Notes under the pieces: generated by a model
Databases searched by the model: none
Told to the model about the DNA's origin: nothing
Seen by the model: the letters and a program-made list of their open reading frames with translations, nothing else
Translations under genes and position numbers: made by a program
Shown: positions 18,031 to 26,996 of the stretch, piece after piece
Position numbering within the stretch: position 1 is the first letter of the stretch
How the letters are laid out: the number at the start of each line of letters is the position of its first letter
Origin: Rhizosaccharibacter radicis
GTDB taxonomy: Bacteria > Pseudomonadota > Alphaproteobacteria > Acetobacterales > Acetobacteraceae
Assembly (NCBI GenBank): GCA_024508355.1
Contig: JAMZEJ010000001.1
Coordinates: forward strand, 372,001 to 436,000
Direction: 5' to 3'
DNA length: 64,000 nucleotides

Positions 18031-19109
18031 TCTCCAGGCTTTCCTCCCGCCGGGGGGCGTCCGAGGCCGACCGGCCCGCCATCCGCGCGAGGGTGCCTCT
18101 CCGGCTGGGACTGGCCGGCGGCGGTACCGACCTCAGCCCGTACTGCGACGAGTTCGGCGGCGCGGTGCTCAACACCACCATCGACCGCTACGCCTATGCC
18201 TTCGTGGAACCTTCCGCCGACGGCGCGCTGCATTTCGTGGCGCCGGACGTCGATCTGGAGGAACGCTTCGCGCTGGACGATCCCGACCTGGAGCGGCGAT
18301 TGGACTCCGCCCGGCTCGTGCTGCATGCCGGCGTGGTGCGCGGCCTGGTGCGGCGCTTCGGCGAGCGGCTGCCGGCGTGGCGGGTCACCTCCTTCGTGGA
18401 CGCCCCGCCCGGCTCCGGTCTCGGCTCCTCTTCCGCGCTGGTGGTGGCGCTGGTGGAAGCCTGCGCCGGCAGCATGGCCCTGCCGCTCGGTCCCTACGAC
18501 GTGGCGCATCTGGCCTACGAGATCGAGCGGGTCGATCTGGGCATGGCCGGCGGCAAGCAGGACCAATATGCCGCGACCTTCGGCGGCACCAACTTCATCG
18601 AGTTCCTCAGCGGCGACCGGGTGATCGTGAACCCGCTGCGCGTGCCGCCCGACATCCGCAACGAGCTGCAAACATCGCTGGTGATCTGTTCCACCGGCGT
18701 GTCGCGGCGATCGGACACCATCATCGCGCAGCAGCAGCAGCGGATCTCGGTGCCGAGCAGCGCCGCGATCGAGAGCATGCATCAGCTTAAGCAGGACGCC
18801 GTCACCATGAAGGACGCGCTGCTGCGCGGCGACATCGGGCGGATGGCGGAGGTGCTCAACCGGTCGTGGGAAGCCAAGAAGCGCACCGCGGACGGCATCT
18901 CCACCGAGCTGATCGAGCGACTCTACGCCGTCGCCATGGCAGGGGGCGCGATCGGCGGCAAGGTATCGGGCGCCGGCGGCGGCGGCTTCATGATGTTCAT
19001 CGTGCCGCCGGCGCGCCGGGTCGGCGTGGTCCGGGCGCTGGGCGAGGCGGGCGGCCAGGCGAGCTTCATCCACCTGGTGCCCGACGGCGCCGAGATATGG
19101 TCGAGCTGA
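18027..19109 (+). CDS. hddA: D-glycero-alpha-D-manno-heptose 7-phosphate kinase
   Basis: The protein has 360 residues from the ATG at 18027, overlapping the preceding stop by 4 nt, which indicates translational coupling. It belongs to the GHMP kinase fold: N-terminal R-V-P-L-R-L-G-L-A-G-G-G-T-D, the ATP-binding A-P-P-G-S-G-L-G-S-S-S-A loop near residue 130, K-Q-D-Q-Y near 180, and the C-terminal K-V-S-G-A-G-G-G-G-F motif. HddA phosphorylates heptose-7-P at C1 to give the alpha-1,7-bisphosphate. That is the GDP-heptose (not ADP-heptose) branch, and it fits the guanylyltransferase half of the neighbouring fusion. Confidence 0.93.
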   Translation: MISRLSSRRGASEADRPAIRARVPLRLGLAGGGTDLSPYCDEFGGAVLNTTIDRYAYAFVEPSADGALHFVAPDVDLEERFALDDPDLERRLDSARLVLHAGVVRGLVRRFGERLPAWRVTSFVDAPPGSGLGSSSALVVALVEACAGSMALPLGPYDVAHLAYEIERVDLGMAGGKQDQYAATFGGTNFIEFLSGDRVIVNPLRVPPDIRNELQTSLVICSTGVSRRSDTIIAQQQQRISVPSSAAIESMHQLKQDAVTMKDALLRGDIGRMAEVLNRSWEAKKRTADGISTELIERLYAVAMAGGAIGGKVSGAGGGGFMMFIVPPARRVGVVRALGEAGGQASFIHLVPDGAEIWSS

Positions 19110-19122
19110 GCGGGCGGGTCTG

Positions 19123-22100
19123 GTGGACGCGATGAACGAGATGGCTGCACCCGTTCCCCGGGATGCCGGCATGGCCGCCCCCCAGGGTCCCGCGCAGATG
19201 ATGGAGTTCGGCCGCGCCGCCATCGACCTGCTGCTGGACCGGTTGTTCGAGGCACCGCCCGCGGGTCCGCTGCGGGCCGGCGAGAGCTGCCTTGCCGCCG
19301 CCATGGCGCTTCCGGCGCCCGTCGCCCCGTTCGGCGCCCCGGCGACGCCGGTGTTCTGGGGCTGCGGCCTTCGGAACGATGCCGAGGCCGGCGGCGTGCC
19401 CCTGGGGCGCCTGTCGCTGCCGGCGGTGCGCGGGCCGCTCACCCGCTCGGCGCTCCGGCTGGGCGACCTGGTGCCCGCCGCCGATCCGCTGCTGCTGCTG
19501 CCGTTGCTGGCCGGCGATGAAGCCGCTTCCGGCTCTCCCGCCGCCGGCGGCGCGGCGCTGCTGGTCCCCCGGTTCGAGGACGGGCGCACGGACGAGGTGC
19601 TTCGGGCGCTGGGCGGCGGCGAGGCGACCGTGCTGCGCCCGCGTGTCCGCGGCCCGGCCGGGGTGGAGGCGTTTCTCCAGGCGTTGCGCCGCGCCCGTTT
19701 CGTGCTCACGGCATCGCTGCCGGTGGCGCTCGCCGCGGCGGCGTTCGGAATCCCGTTCGCATTCTGGAACGACGGCGAACCCGACGCCGACGGCTTCCCC
19801 GCGCGCGACGTGGCGGCCTCGCTCGGCCTGTCGTTCCAGCCGGTGCGCAGCGTGGCGGAGGGCGAGCCATGGTTCCGCCGGGTGGCGCCCGACATGCGGT
19901 CGCCGCCGTTGTGGCCGCTGCTCGCCTCGGCGCCGATGCCGGCGCGGTCCGACATCATGATGGCCGCGATCCGCCTCGACGTGTCGCGGTTCGGGTCCGC
20001 GGTGCTGGACCGGCCCGTGCCGGAAGCTGGTGTTCGGGCGGCGCAACCGGTGCGCGTTCCGCCGCCGCCGGCACGCCGGCTGAAGCGCAAGCCCTCCGAC
20101 CGCGAGCGCGACCGGCGGCCGCGCCCGCCGCGTCCGCCCGAGCCGCTCGCGGATTTCGAGCTGCGCAAGCTCGAGCGTTTCATGGAGCTCAGCGAGAAGC
20201 GCATCGAGACCCTGTCGCGCGAGGTTGAATCGCAGGCGATGCTGATCGCCTGGATGCGCGAGCAAGGCGTGGCGATTCCCGGCAGCGCCGCGTCGGAACA
20301 TCTGCAGGCGCTGGAAGCGCGCGCGCTCGCCGCGGAGACCGAGCGCGAGGACATGCGCCATTCGGTATTCTGGCGCCTGCGCAACAAGGTGGTGCGGGTG
20401 TCCGGGCGGCATCCGGGTGCCGCCCGGCAGGCCCGGCGCGCGGCCAAGCTGGCCTGGCTGGTGGTGTCGCTGCGGCTCATGCGGCGGGTGCGCCAGCGTC
20501 AGCGCGTGCAGGCCGATGCCGAACGGTTGCGCGCGTCGCCCTTGTTCGACGCGGCATGGTACCGGTCGGCCTATGCCAGGTTCGTGTCGCCCGAGACCGA
20601 TCCGGTGCTGCATTACGTGTGGGTCGGCGTGCTGATGGGGCTGGATCCGCACCCGCTGTTCAGCACGAACTGGTATCGGGAGCGGATGCCGCCCGGCGCG
20701 CCGGACAATCCGCTGGTGCACTACCTGTCCGGCGGAAGCGGCGACCCGCATCCGTTGTTCGACACCGCGCATTATCTGTCGCGCCTGGCGGAGCCGCCGC
20801 CGCCGGGGGTTTCGGCGCTGGAGCATTTCCTGTCGGCCGGGGCCGGCGCCCCCGATCCGAACCCGGTGTTCCACGGGGGGCTGTACGCATCCGAATACCC
20901 GCAGGCGGCCTCGCACGGACGCGGTCCGCTGGCGCACTACGTGGAACATGGCGAAGCGGCCGGCTTCGCGCCGCACCCGCTGTTCGATCCCGCCTGGTAC
21001 GCGGCCCGTCATCCGGAGCGGAACGGTCTGGGGCCCCTGGCGCATTATCTGCACGCCGGCCGGCAACAGGAGCTGCCGACCTCGGCGGCGACGGAGCAGC
21101 TGGGGGAAGCGTTCCGCGTCCTGCCCGTGCCGCTGCGCTTCCCGGCCGTCGAGACGCCGGACATCTCGGTCATCATCCCGGCCTACGGCCACGCGCACGA
21201 GACCTGGCGCTGCCTGGCGGCGCTGTCGGCCAACACCGGTGCGCTCGCGTTCGAGGTGATCCTGGCGGACGACCGTCCGGGATCGCCCACCGCACCCTTG
21301 TTCACGGCCGAGAACCTCCAGGCCACCGTCAACGGGCAGAATCTGGGCTTCCTGCGCTCCTGCAACGCGGCCGCGCGGCGGGCGCGGGGGCGGCATCTGG
21401 TGTTTCTCAACAACGACACCAGCGTCGGGCCGGACTGGCTGCGGCCGATGGTGCGGCTGGCCGATGCCGATCGCCGGGTGGGGATCGTGGGCTGCAAGCT
21501 CATGAACACCGACGGCACCGTGCAGGAAGCGGGCGGGATCATCCACGCCAATGGCTGGGGCTATCCCTACGCGAGCGGCGACGATCCGCGGCTTGGCGCC
21601 TGCAACTTCGTGCGCGAGGTGGACGTGGTCACCGGCGCCTGCTTCCTGGTGCGCCGCGATCTGTTCGAGCGGGTGGGTGGCTTCGACGATCGCTATGCGC
21701 CCGCGTTCTACGAGGAGTTCGACCTCGCCACGGCGTTGCGCGACATCGGCTACAAGGTGCTCTACCAGCCGGCCAGCGTGGTGGTGCATCACGGCAGCGC
21801 GTCCTATGGCAGCGAGATCCGCGACAAGCAGTCGCACCGCAATCATGCCAAGTTCTGCCGCAAATGGCGCACGCTGCTGGCCCGCCAGCCCAACGACGAC
21901 GCGCCGTTGTTCGTCGCGCGGGAGCGGCCGAGCCCGCGTGGCGTGATCCTGGTGATCGACGACAAGGTTCCCGAATACGACAAGCACGCCGGCGCCGTGA
22001 CCCTGTTCCAGTATCTGGAGCTGATGCGCGAGCTGGGGCTCAAGGTGATCTTCCATCCGCAGGACGGGCAGCCGCTGGAGCCGTACACCGATGCGTTGCA

Positions 22101-23565
22101 GCAGCGCGGCATCGAGGTGCTGCACGCGCCCGAAACGCTGGAACGCTGGCTGCGCCACAACGGGCGGCACCTCGACTATGTGTGGACGGCGCGACCCTAC
22201 GTGACGTTCCCGATCCTCGACCTGCTCAAGCGCCATACCGGCGCGCCGATCCTGTACTACACCCACGATCTGCATTACCTGCGCGAGATGCGCCGTCACG
22301 AGCTCGACGGATCGGCCTGGGCGCTCGAGGAATCCGAACGCCTCAAGCCGATGGAGCTCGGCATCTTCGCCGCGGTGGACCGGGTGATGACGCCGAGTGC
22401 CGAGGAAGCCGTGGTGATCCGGTCGGAAGTGCCGGACGCGCATGTCACCGTGGTGCCGCCCTACCTGTTCAAGGACGCCGACATCGACGAGGGATCGCTT
22501 TCCTTCGCGGCCAGGAACGAGATCATGTTCGTGGGCGGCTTCGACCACACCCCGAACGTGGACGCGGCGCTCTGGCTGGTGGGCGAGATCATGCCCCTGG
22601 TGTGGGCCGCCCTTCCCGAGGTGCGGGTGCTGATCGTCGGCAACGCCCCTCCGGTGGAAGTCCGGGCACTGGCGGGCGACCGCGTGGAGGTGACGGGTTT
22701 CGTCCCCTCGCTCGACCCCTATCATGCCCGCGCCCGGGTGTCGGTCAGTCCGCTTCGCTATGGTGCCGGCGTGAAGGGCAAGATCGTCGGCGCGCTGCAG
22801 GCCGGCGTGCCCGTGGTGACCACGCCCTGCGGCAACGAGGGCATCCAGCTGGCGGACGGGGTCGAGGCGCTGATCGGCGACGACGCCCCGGCGCTCGCGA
22901 ACGCCGTGATCCGGTTGATGCGCGACGAGGCGTTGTGCCGGTCGATGGCGGTCGCGGGCGCGCAGGTGGTGCGCACCCGCTTCTCCGCCGGCCGGGCGCG
23001 CACCGTGCTGCTGGAGCTGCTGGGCGACGATCTGTGTCCCGTGTGCGGGACCAGGCCGCGCAATCCCCGCCCGGGCACGCCCGGCACGCCGTGGCGGCGC
23101 CGCATCTCCTGCACGACCTGCATGGCGGACAACGAAGGCGCCGCTCTGGCCGACGCGTTGCTGGCGCCGTATCGCCGCCACCGTATCGGCAGCCTGCGGG
23201 AAGGATTGTCGCTGCTGGGCGATCTGCAGGTGCTGGCGGTCGGCGCGCAGGCGCCGGAGCTGCGGGAGCTGGCGGCGCTTCCGGGCTTCACGCGGGTGGA
23301 CGAAGCCGATGCCGCCACCCTCCGCGCGTTGCCGCCGCTCGACCTGCTGATCGCGGCCGGGGGCGCGGTGCCGGCGGTGCCCGGGCTGCTGCCCGACATC
23401 CATCGGGCGCTGCGGCCCGGCGGCCGCCTGCTGTTGCCGGTGCCGGAGGATGGCGTCCTCCCGCTGGAAGCGATCCGCGCCGCCGGCTTCCGCATCGCCC
23501 GGCACGACCACGGCAGCGAGCGGGATCCGGCCCGGTGCGTCCGGGTGCTGGAAGCGACGCGCTGA
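19123..23565 (+). CDS. Composite 1480-aa glycosyltransferase: pyruvyltransferase-like + repeats + GT2 + GT4 + zinc-ribbon/methyltransferase-like
   Basis: The start is GTG 19123 or ATG 19132, 13 bp after hddA. Domains in order: about 70-265 polysaccharide pyruvyltransferase-like (F-W-G-C-G-L-R, A-V-R-G-P-L-T-R, D-P-L-L-L-L-P); about 340-410 a charged coiled-coil-like stretch; about 470-650 five or so repeats (L-F-D-x-x-W-Y ... L-x-H-Y); about 678-900 GT2 (ISVIIPAYGHAHETW, F-L-N-N-D-T-S-V-G, Y-E-E-F-D-L); about 940-1295 GT-B/GT4 (F-V-G-G-F-D-H-T-P-N-V-D-A, V-K-G-K-I-V-G-A-L-Q-A-G-V-P-V-V); about 1302-1325 a C-P-V-C / C-T-T-C zinc ribbon; and about 1330-1480 a degenerate Rossmann methyltransferase-like end (A-L-R-P-G-G-R-L-L-L). 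It could add and decorate several residues of a heptose-containing glycan. Which domains are active is not known. Confidence 0.85.
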   Translation: MDAMNEMAAPVPRDAGMAAPQGPAQMMEFGRAAIDLLLDRLFEAPPAGPLRAGESCLAAAMALPAPVAPFGAPATPVFWGCGLRNDAEAGGVPLGRLSLPAVRGPLTRSALRLGDLVPAADPLLLLPLLAGDEAASGSPAAGGAALLVPRFEDGRTDEVLRALGGGEATVLRPRVRGPAGVEAFLQALRRARFVLTASLPVALAAAAFGIPFAFWNDGEPDADGFPARDVAASLGLSFQPVRSVAEGEPWFRRVAPDMRSPPLWPLLASAPMPARSDIMMAAIRLDVSRFGSAVLDRPVPEAGVRAAQPVRVPPPPARRLKRKPSDRERDRRPRPPRPPEPLADFELRKLERFMELSEKRIETLSREVESQAMLIAWMREQGVAIPGSAASEHLQALEARALAAETEREDMRHSVFWRLRNKVVRVSGRHPGAARQARRAAKLAWLVVSLRLMRRVRQRQRVQADAERLRASPLFDAAWYRSAYARFVSPETDPVLHYVWVGVLMGLDPHPLFSTNWYRERMPPGAPDNPLVHYLSGGSGDPHPLFDTAHYLSRLAEPPPPGVSALEHFLSAGAGAPDPNPVFHGGLYASEYPQAASHGRGPLAHYVEHGEAAGFAPHPLFDPAWYAARHPERNGLGPLAHYLHAGRQQELPTSAATEQLGEAFRVLPVPLRFPAVETPDISVIIPAYGHAHETWRCLAALSANTGALAFEVILADDRPGSPTAPLFTAENLQATVNGQNLGFLRSCNAAARRARGRHLVFLNNDTSVGPDWLRPMVRLADADRRVGIVGCKLMNTDGTVQEAGGIIHANGWGYPYASGDDPRLGACNFVREVDVVTGACFLVRRDLFERVGGFDDRYAPAFYEEFDLATALRDIGYKVLYQPASVVVHHGSASYGSEIRDKQSHRNHAKFCRKWRTLLARQPNDDAPLFVARERPSPRGVILVIDDKVPEYDKHAGAVTLFQYLELMRELGLKVIFHPQDGQPLEPYTDALQQRGIEVLHAPETLERWLRHNGRHLDYVWTARPYVTFPILDLLKRHTGAPILYYTHDLHYLREMRRHELDGSAWALEESERLKPMELGIFAAVDRVMTPSAEEAVVIRSEVPDAHVTVVPPYLFKDADIDEGSLSFAARNEIMFVGGFDHTPNVDAALWLVGEIMPLVWAALPEVRVLIVGNAPPVEVRALAGDRVEVTGFVPSLDPYHARARVSVSPLRYGAGVKGKIVGALQAGVPVVTTPCGNEGIQLADGVEALIGDDAPALANAVIRLMRDEALCRSMAVAGAQVVRTRFSAGRARTVLLELLGDDLCPVCGTRPRNPRPGTPGTPWRRRISCTTCMADNEGAALADALLAPYRRHRIGSLREGLSLLGDLQVLAVGAQAPELRELAALPGFTRVDEADAATLRALPPLDLLIAAGGAVPAVPGLLPDIHRALRPGGRLLLPVPEDGVLPLEAIRAAGFRIARHDHGSERDPARCVRVLEATR

Positions 23566-23751
23566 GGCCGGGGAGCCTGGTGTGCCCTGCCCGGCCGCGG
23601 GCTCCGGGGCGGTGCGTTCTTCAGGCTCCGCGGGCGAGGCGCGTTACCGTCTCGTTCCCAGGATGGCGCTGAACGGCGCCTCCCGAGCCGCTACCGGAAC
23701 AAGCGAATACCATCCCGCGCGCGGATGGCCCCGGACGGCGGCAGGCGCCTT

Positions 23752-25647
23752 CTAGTACGCCAGCGCCATCCCGTCCGCGCGCATCTCGCTCGCCGCCGCG
23801 TAGACGCGCCGCCCCTTGTTGGTCCGGTGCTCGATGCATTCGTAGCGGCCGTAGCCGCCATCGGACGGGCCGATCGGCCAGCCCATCGCCGCCAGCGCCT
23901 GCCGGGTCGCGGCCGGAACACCGGATTCCAGCCGCAGCAGCCCGAGCGGGCCGAGCCCGGGCGGATCCTCGCCCATGCTCTGCGACGATCCCTCATGGTG
24001 CCAGCGCGGGCTGTCGCCGGCGGCCTGGATGTCCAGCCCGTAATCGATCCTGTTGGCGACGATCTGCACCTGCCCCTGCGGCTGCATGTCGCCGCCCATC
24101 ACGCCGAACGACATCCAGGGTGCGCCGTCGCGGGTGGCGAAACCGGGGATGATGGTCTGGAACGGCCGCTTGCCGGGCTGGTACAGGTTCGGATGGCCGT
24201 CGCGCAGCGAGAAGAGCTGCCCGCGATCCTGGAACATGAAGCCGAGCCCGTCCGCCACCAGCCCCGAGCCCATGCCGCGGAAGTTGCTCTGGATCATCGA
24301 CACCATCATCCCGTCGGCATCGGCCACGGTGAAATAGGTGGTGTCGCCATGGCTCGGCGCCTGTCCCGGGTAGACCGGCGTGAGGATGCGGTCCGGCCGG
24401 ATCAGCATCGCGCGCTGCCTGGCGTACTCCTTGGAGTTCAGCCACTCGATGGGGATTTTCGCGAAGTGCGGGTCGGCGTAGTAGCGCGCCCGGTCCTCGT
24501 AGGCGAGGCGCTTGGCTTCGGCCTGGTGGTGGATGCTGGCAGCACTCTGGAAGCCCATGCCGCGCAGATCGAAAGTCTCCAGGATGTTGAGCATCTGCAG
24601 GGTCGCGAGGCCCTGCGTGTTGGCGGCCATGCCGTACACCTCGACGCCGCGATAGCTCGTGACCAGCGGGTCCAGCCATTCCGAGCGGTGGCGCCGCAGG
24701 TCGTCGCGCGTCATCCAGCCGCCGATGCGCCGGAAGTAACGCTCGATCGTATCCGCGATCGGTCCGTCATAGAACACGTCCCGGCCGCCCTGCGCGATCG
24801 CGCGATAGGTGCGGGCGAGATCGGGATTGCGGAACACGTCGCCCTCGATCGGCGCCTCGCCGTCGGGGGCATAGGTGTGTCGGGCGTTGGCGGTCTCCTC
24901 CACGCCCGATCCGGGGCGCGCGAAGGCCGCGAGGTTGCGCCGGATGTAGTGGCCGATGATCTGCGGCACCGGCACGCCGCCCTCGGCATAGCCGATGGCC
25001 GGCTCGAAGAGGCGCGCCCATGGCAGGCGGCCATAGCGCTTGTGCAGCGACCACCACGCATCCAGCGCGCCCGGCACGCTGACCGACATCGCACCGAGCG
25101 GCGGAATGGCGTTGTTCCGGGCGCGCTGGCGCACCGTCTGGAGGCTGAGGCCGCGCGGACTCGCCCCCGAGCCGGCGAGGCTAACCACCTTTCGCAGTTT
25201 GGGGTCCCAGATCATCGCGTAGCAGTCGCCGCCGAGACCGGAACTGGTGGGCTCCAGGAAGCCCAGCGAGGCGTTGGCGGCGATGGCCGCGTCCACTGCC
25301 GAGCCGCCCTCGCGCAGGACGTCGATCGCCGCCAGCGTCGCCAGCGGGTGCGCGGTGCCGGCAGCACCCGAGCAGCCATAGGCGGCGGAGCGGGTGGCGA
25401 AGGAAGCTCCCGCGGGCCGGTCGCCCGCATGCACGTCCGGCCGGTCGAAGATCGTCGCCCCGTCGGGCTGGAACGGCGGCAGGCTGTCGACGCGGGATGG
25501 ATCGTGGGCGCCGCCCTGGCCTGGCGAGACGGGCAGGGGCCCGCCCGGGGATGGCGTCCCCGGCGTGGGCGCTCCCGAGCTTCCGGCCGCCTGGGCGGCG
25601 GCGGGCAGGAGGGCTGGAAGCGTGGCGAGGAACGAGCGGCGGCGCAC
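23752..25647 (-). CDS. ggt: Gamma-glutamyltransferase (Ntn-hydrolase)
   Basis: The protein has 631 residues and starts at ATG 25647. The N-terminus M-R-R-R-S-F-L-A-T-L-P-A-L-L is a Tat/Sec-type signal, so the enzyme is periplasmic. Early motifs are A-A-I-D-V-L-R-E-G-G-S-A-V-D-A-A-I-A and S-S-G-L-G-G-D. Autoprocessing would occur before the Thr at about residue 436 in G-D-T-T-Y-F-T-V-A-D, giving large and small subunits. The substrate-binding N-F-R-G-M-G-S segment and F-G-V-M-G-G-D-M-Q-P-Q-G-Q-V-Q follow. The family hydrolyses glutathione or other gamma-glutamyl amides. The gene is convergent with the large glycosyltransferase across 186 bp and unrelated to that cluster. Confidence 0.9.
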   Translation of the reverse strand: MRRRSFLATLPALLPAAAQAAGSSGAPTPGTPSPGGPLPVSPGQGGAHDPSRVDSLPPFQPDGATIFDRPDVHAGDRPAGASFATRSAAYGCSGAAGTAHPLATLAAIDVLREGGSAVDAAIAANASLGFLEPTSSGLGGDCYAMIWDPKLRKVVSLAGSGASPRGLSLQTVRQRARNNAIPPLGAMSVSVPGALDAWWSLHKRYGRLPWARLFEPAIGYAEGGVPVPQIIGHYIRRNLAAFARPGSGVEETANARHTYAPDGEAPIEGDVFRNPDLARTYRAIAQGGRDVFYDGPIADTIERYFRRIGGWMTRDDLRRHRSEWLDPLVTSYRGVEVYGMAANTQGLATLQMLNILETFDLRGMGFQSAASIHHQAEAKRLAYEDRARYYADPHFAKIPIEWLNSKEYARQRAMLIRPDRILTPVYPGQAPSHGDTTYFTVADADGMMVSMIQSNFRGMGSGLVADGLGFMFQDRGQLFSLRDGHPNLYQPGKRPFQTIIPGFATRDGAPWMSFGVMGGDMQPQGQVQIVANRIDYGLDIQAAGDSPRWHHEGSSQSMGEDPPGLGPLGLLRLESGVPAATRQALAAMGWPIGPSDGGYGRYECIEHRTNKGRRVYAAASEMRADGMALAY

Positions 25648-25770
25648 GGCGGAACCTCATCTGTTGCAACGCAGACTACGCAGGAAGCGCCGAAACGCGT
25701 AAGGAGGCGTCGTCGCATTTGATGCGGTGCGGCAAAGCCGTGCCGGCTTTCTTCCATCAAGGCCTACCCG

Positions 25771-26961
25771 ATGAACGCAGCTCCATCCCGCCCCCTGCCG
25801 GTGCTGCTCGCCCTCGCCACAGGTGGCTTCGCTATCGGCACCACCGAGTTCGCGGCCATGGGGCTGCTGCCGGACATCGAGCGTTCCTTCTCGCTGGATG
25901 CGCCCGCAGCCGGCCATCTGATCAGCCTGTATGCGCTGGGCGTGGTGGTGGGAGCGCCGGTGATGACCGTCCTCGCGGCGTCGCTCAGCCGCCGGGCCAT
26001 CCTGCTGGTGCTGATGACGCTGTTCACCCTGGGGAACGGCCTCAGCGCGGTGGCGCCCAGCGATGGCTGGCTGCTGCTGGCGCGGTTCGCGGCCGGCCTG
26101 CCGCACGGCGCCTATTTCGGGGTCGCCTCCGTGGTGGCGGCGTCCCTGGTGCCGACCGACCGCCGTGCCCGCGTCGTGGGCCAGATGATGCTGGGGCTCA
26201 CGGTGGCCACCGTGGTGGGGGTGCCGCTGGCGACCCGGCTCGGCGACCTGCTCGGCTGGCGCTGGAGCTTCGGCGTCGTGGCGTTGCTGGGGCTGCTGAC
26301 GCTGATGCTGCTGTTGTTCTGGGCGCCGCGCGACCGGGGCACGGCATCCAGCCCGCTTCGGGAGTTGGCCGTGCTGCGGCGCGGTCAGGTCTGGCTGACG
26401 CTGGCGATCGGGGCGATCGGCTTCGGCGGCTTGTTCGCGGTGTACACCTTCCTGACCTCCATCATCCGCGAGGTGACGCACGCGCCGCCCTCGGTGGCGG
26501 CGGTGGTGCTCGGCGTGTTCGGCCTGGGCTTCACCGCGGGCGCGCTGGTGGTGCCGCGCTTCGCGGATCGGGCCCTGATGCCCACGGCCGGCGCCCTGCT
26601 GCTCTGGTCGGCGTTCTGGCTGGTGTTGTTTCCGTTCACGGCCCATTCGGTGCCTTTGATGGCGCTCGACGTGTTCTTCATCGGGTGCGGCACCGCCATC
26701 GCCGTGGTGCTGCAGACCAGGTTGATGGACATCTCCGGCGACGCGCAGAATCTGCCGGCGGCGTTAAACCATGCGGCCTTCAACCTGGCCAACGCCTTCG
26801 GTCCCTGGGCGGCGGGGCTGGCGATCGGTGCCGGTTACGGGCTGTTGTCGGTGGGCCCGGTCGGGTGCACGCTGGCGCTGGCGGGGTTCGTGGTATGGGC
26901 GGTCGCCTATGCCGGGGACCGACGCCGGACCGGTGCCACGCTGGAAGCCACCGCGACCTGA
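25771..26961 (+). CDS. MFS efflux transporter (DHA1, AraJ/PbuE-like)
   Basis: The protein has 396 residues and about 12 hydrophobic segments. The first helix carries G-G-F-A-I-G-T-T-E-F-A-A-M-G-L-L-P, the hallmark start of AraJ/chloramphenicol-type DHA1 exporters. Later motifs are G-L-P-H-G-A-Y-F-G in helix 4 and G-V-P-L-A-T in helix 5, the antiporter-type motif C region. It diverges from ggt across 123 bp and is followed 35 bp later by the epoxide hydrolase gene, so the two may be cotranscribed. Substrate unknown; purines, arabinose or drugs are typical for relatives. Confidence 0.85.
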   Translation: MNAAPSRPLPVLLALATGGFAIGTTEFAAMGLLPDIERSFSLDAPAAGHLISLYALGVVVGAPVMTVLAASLSRRAILLVLMTLFTLGNGLSAVAPSDGWLLLARFAAGLPHGAYFGVASVVAASLVPTDRRARVVGQMMLGLTVATVVGVPLATRLGDLLGWRWSFGVVALLGLLTLMLLLFWAPRDRGTASSPLRELAVLRRGQVWLTLAIGAIGFGGLFAVYTFLTSIIREVTHAPPSVAAVVLGVFGLGFTAGALVVPRFADRALMPTAGALLLWSAFWLVLFPFTAHSVPLMALDVFFIGCGTAIAVVLQTRLMDISGDAQNLPAALNHAAFNLANAFGPWAAGLAIGAGYGLLSVGPVGCTLALAGFVVWAVAYAGDRRRTGATLEATAT

Positions 26962-26996
26962 TCCGTCCCGGGGCGCGGTCGGGGAGGGAGAACGCG

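Noticed and set aside
19066-23511. 1481-codon open frame on the minus strand
   Set aside because: Complete shadow of the 1480-aa transferase; composition is Arg/His/Gln-rich without domain signatures.
20556-23672. 1038-codon plus-strand frame within the composite transferase
   Set aside because: Out-of-frame reading; the GT2 and GT4 motifs are in the other frame.
23725-25722. 665-codon plus-strand frame opposite ggt
   Set aside because: Antisense shadow; ggt motifs on the minus strand are complete.
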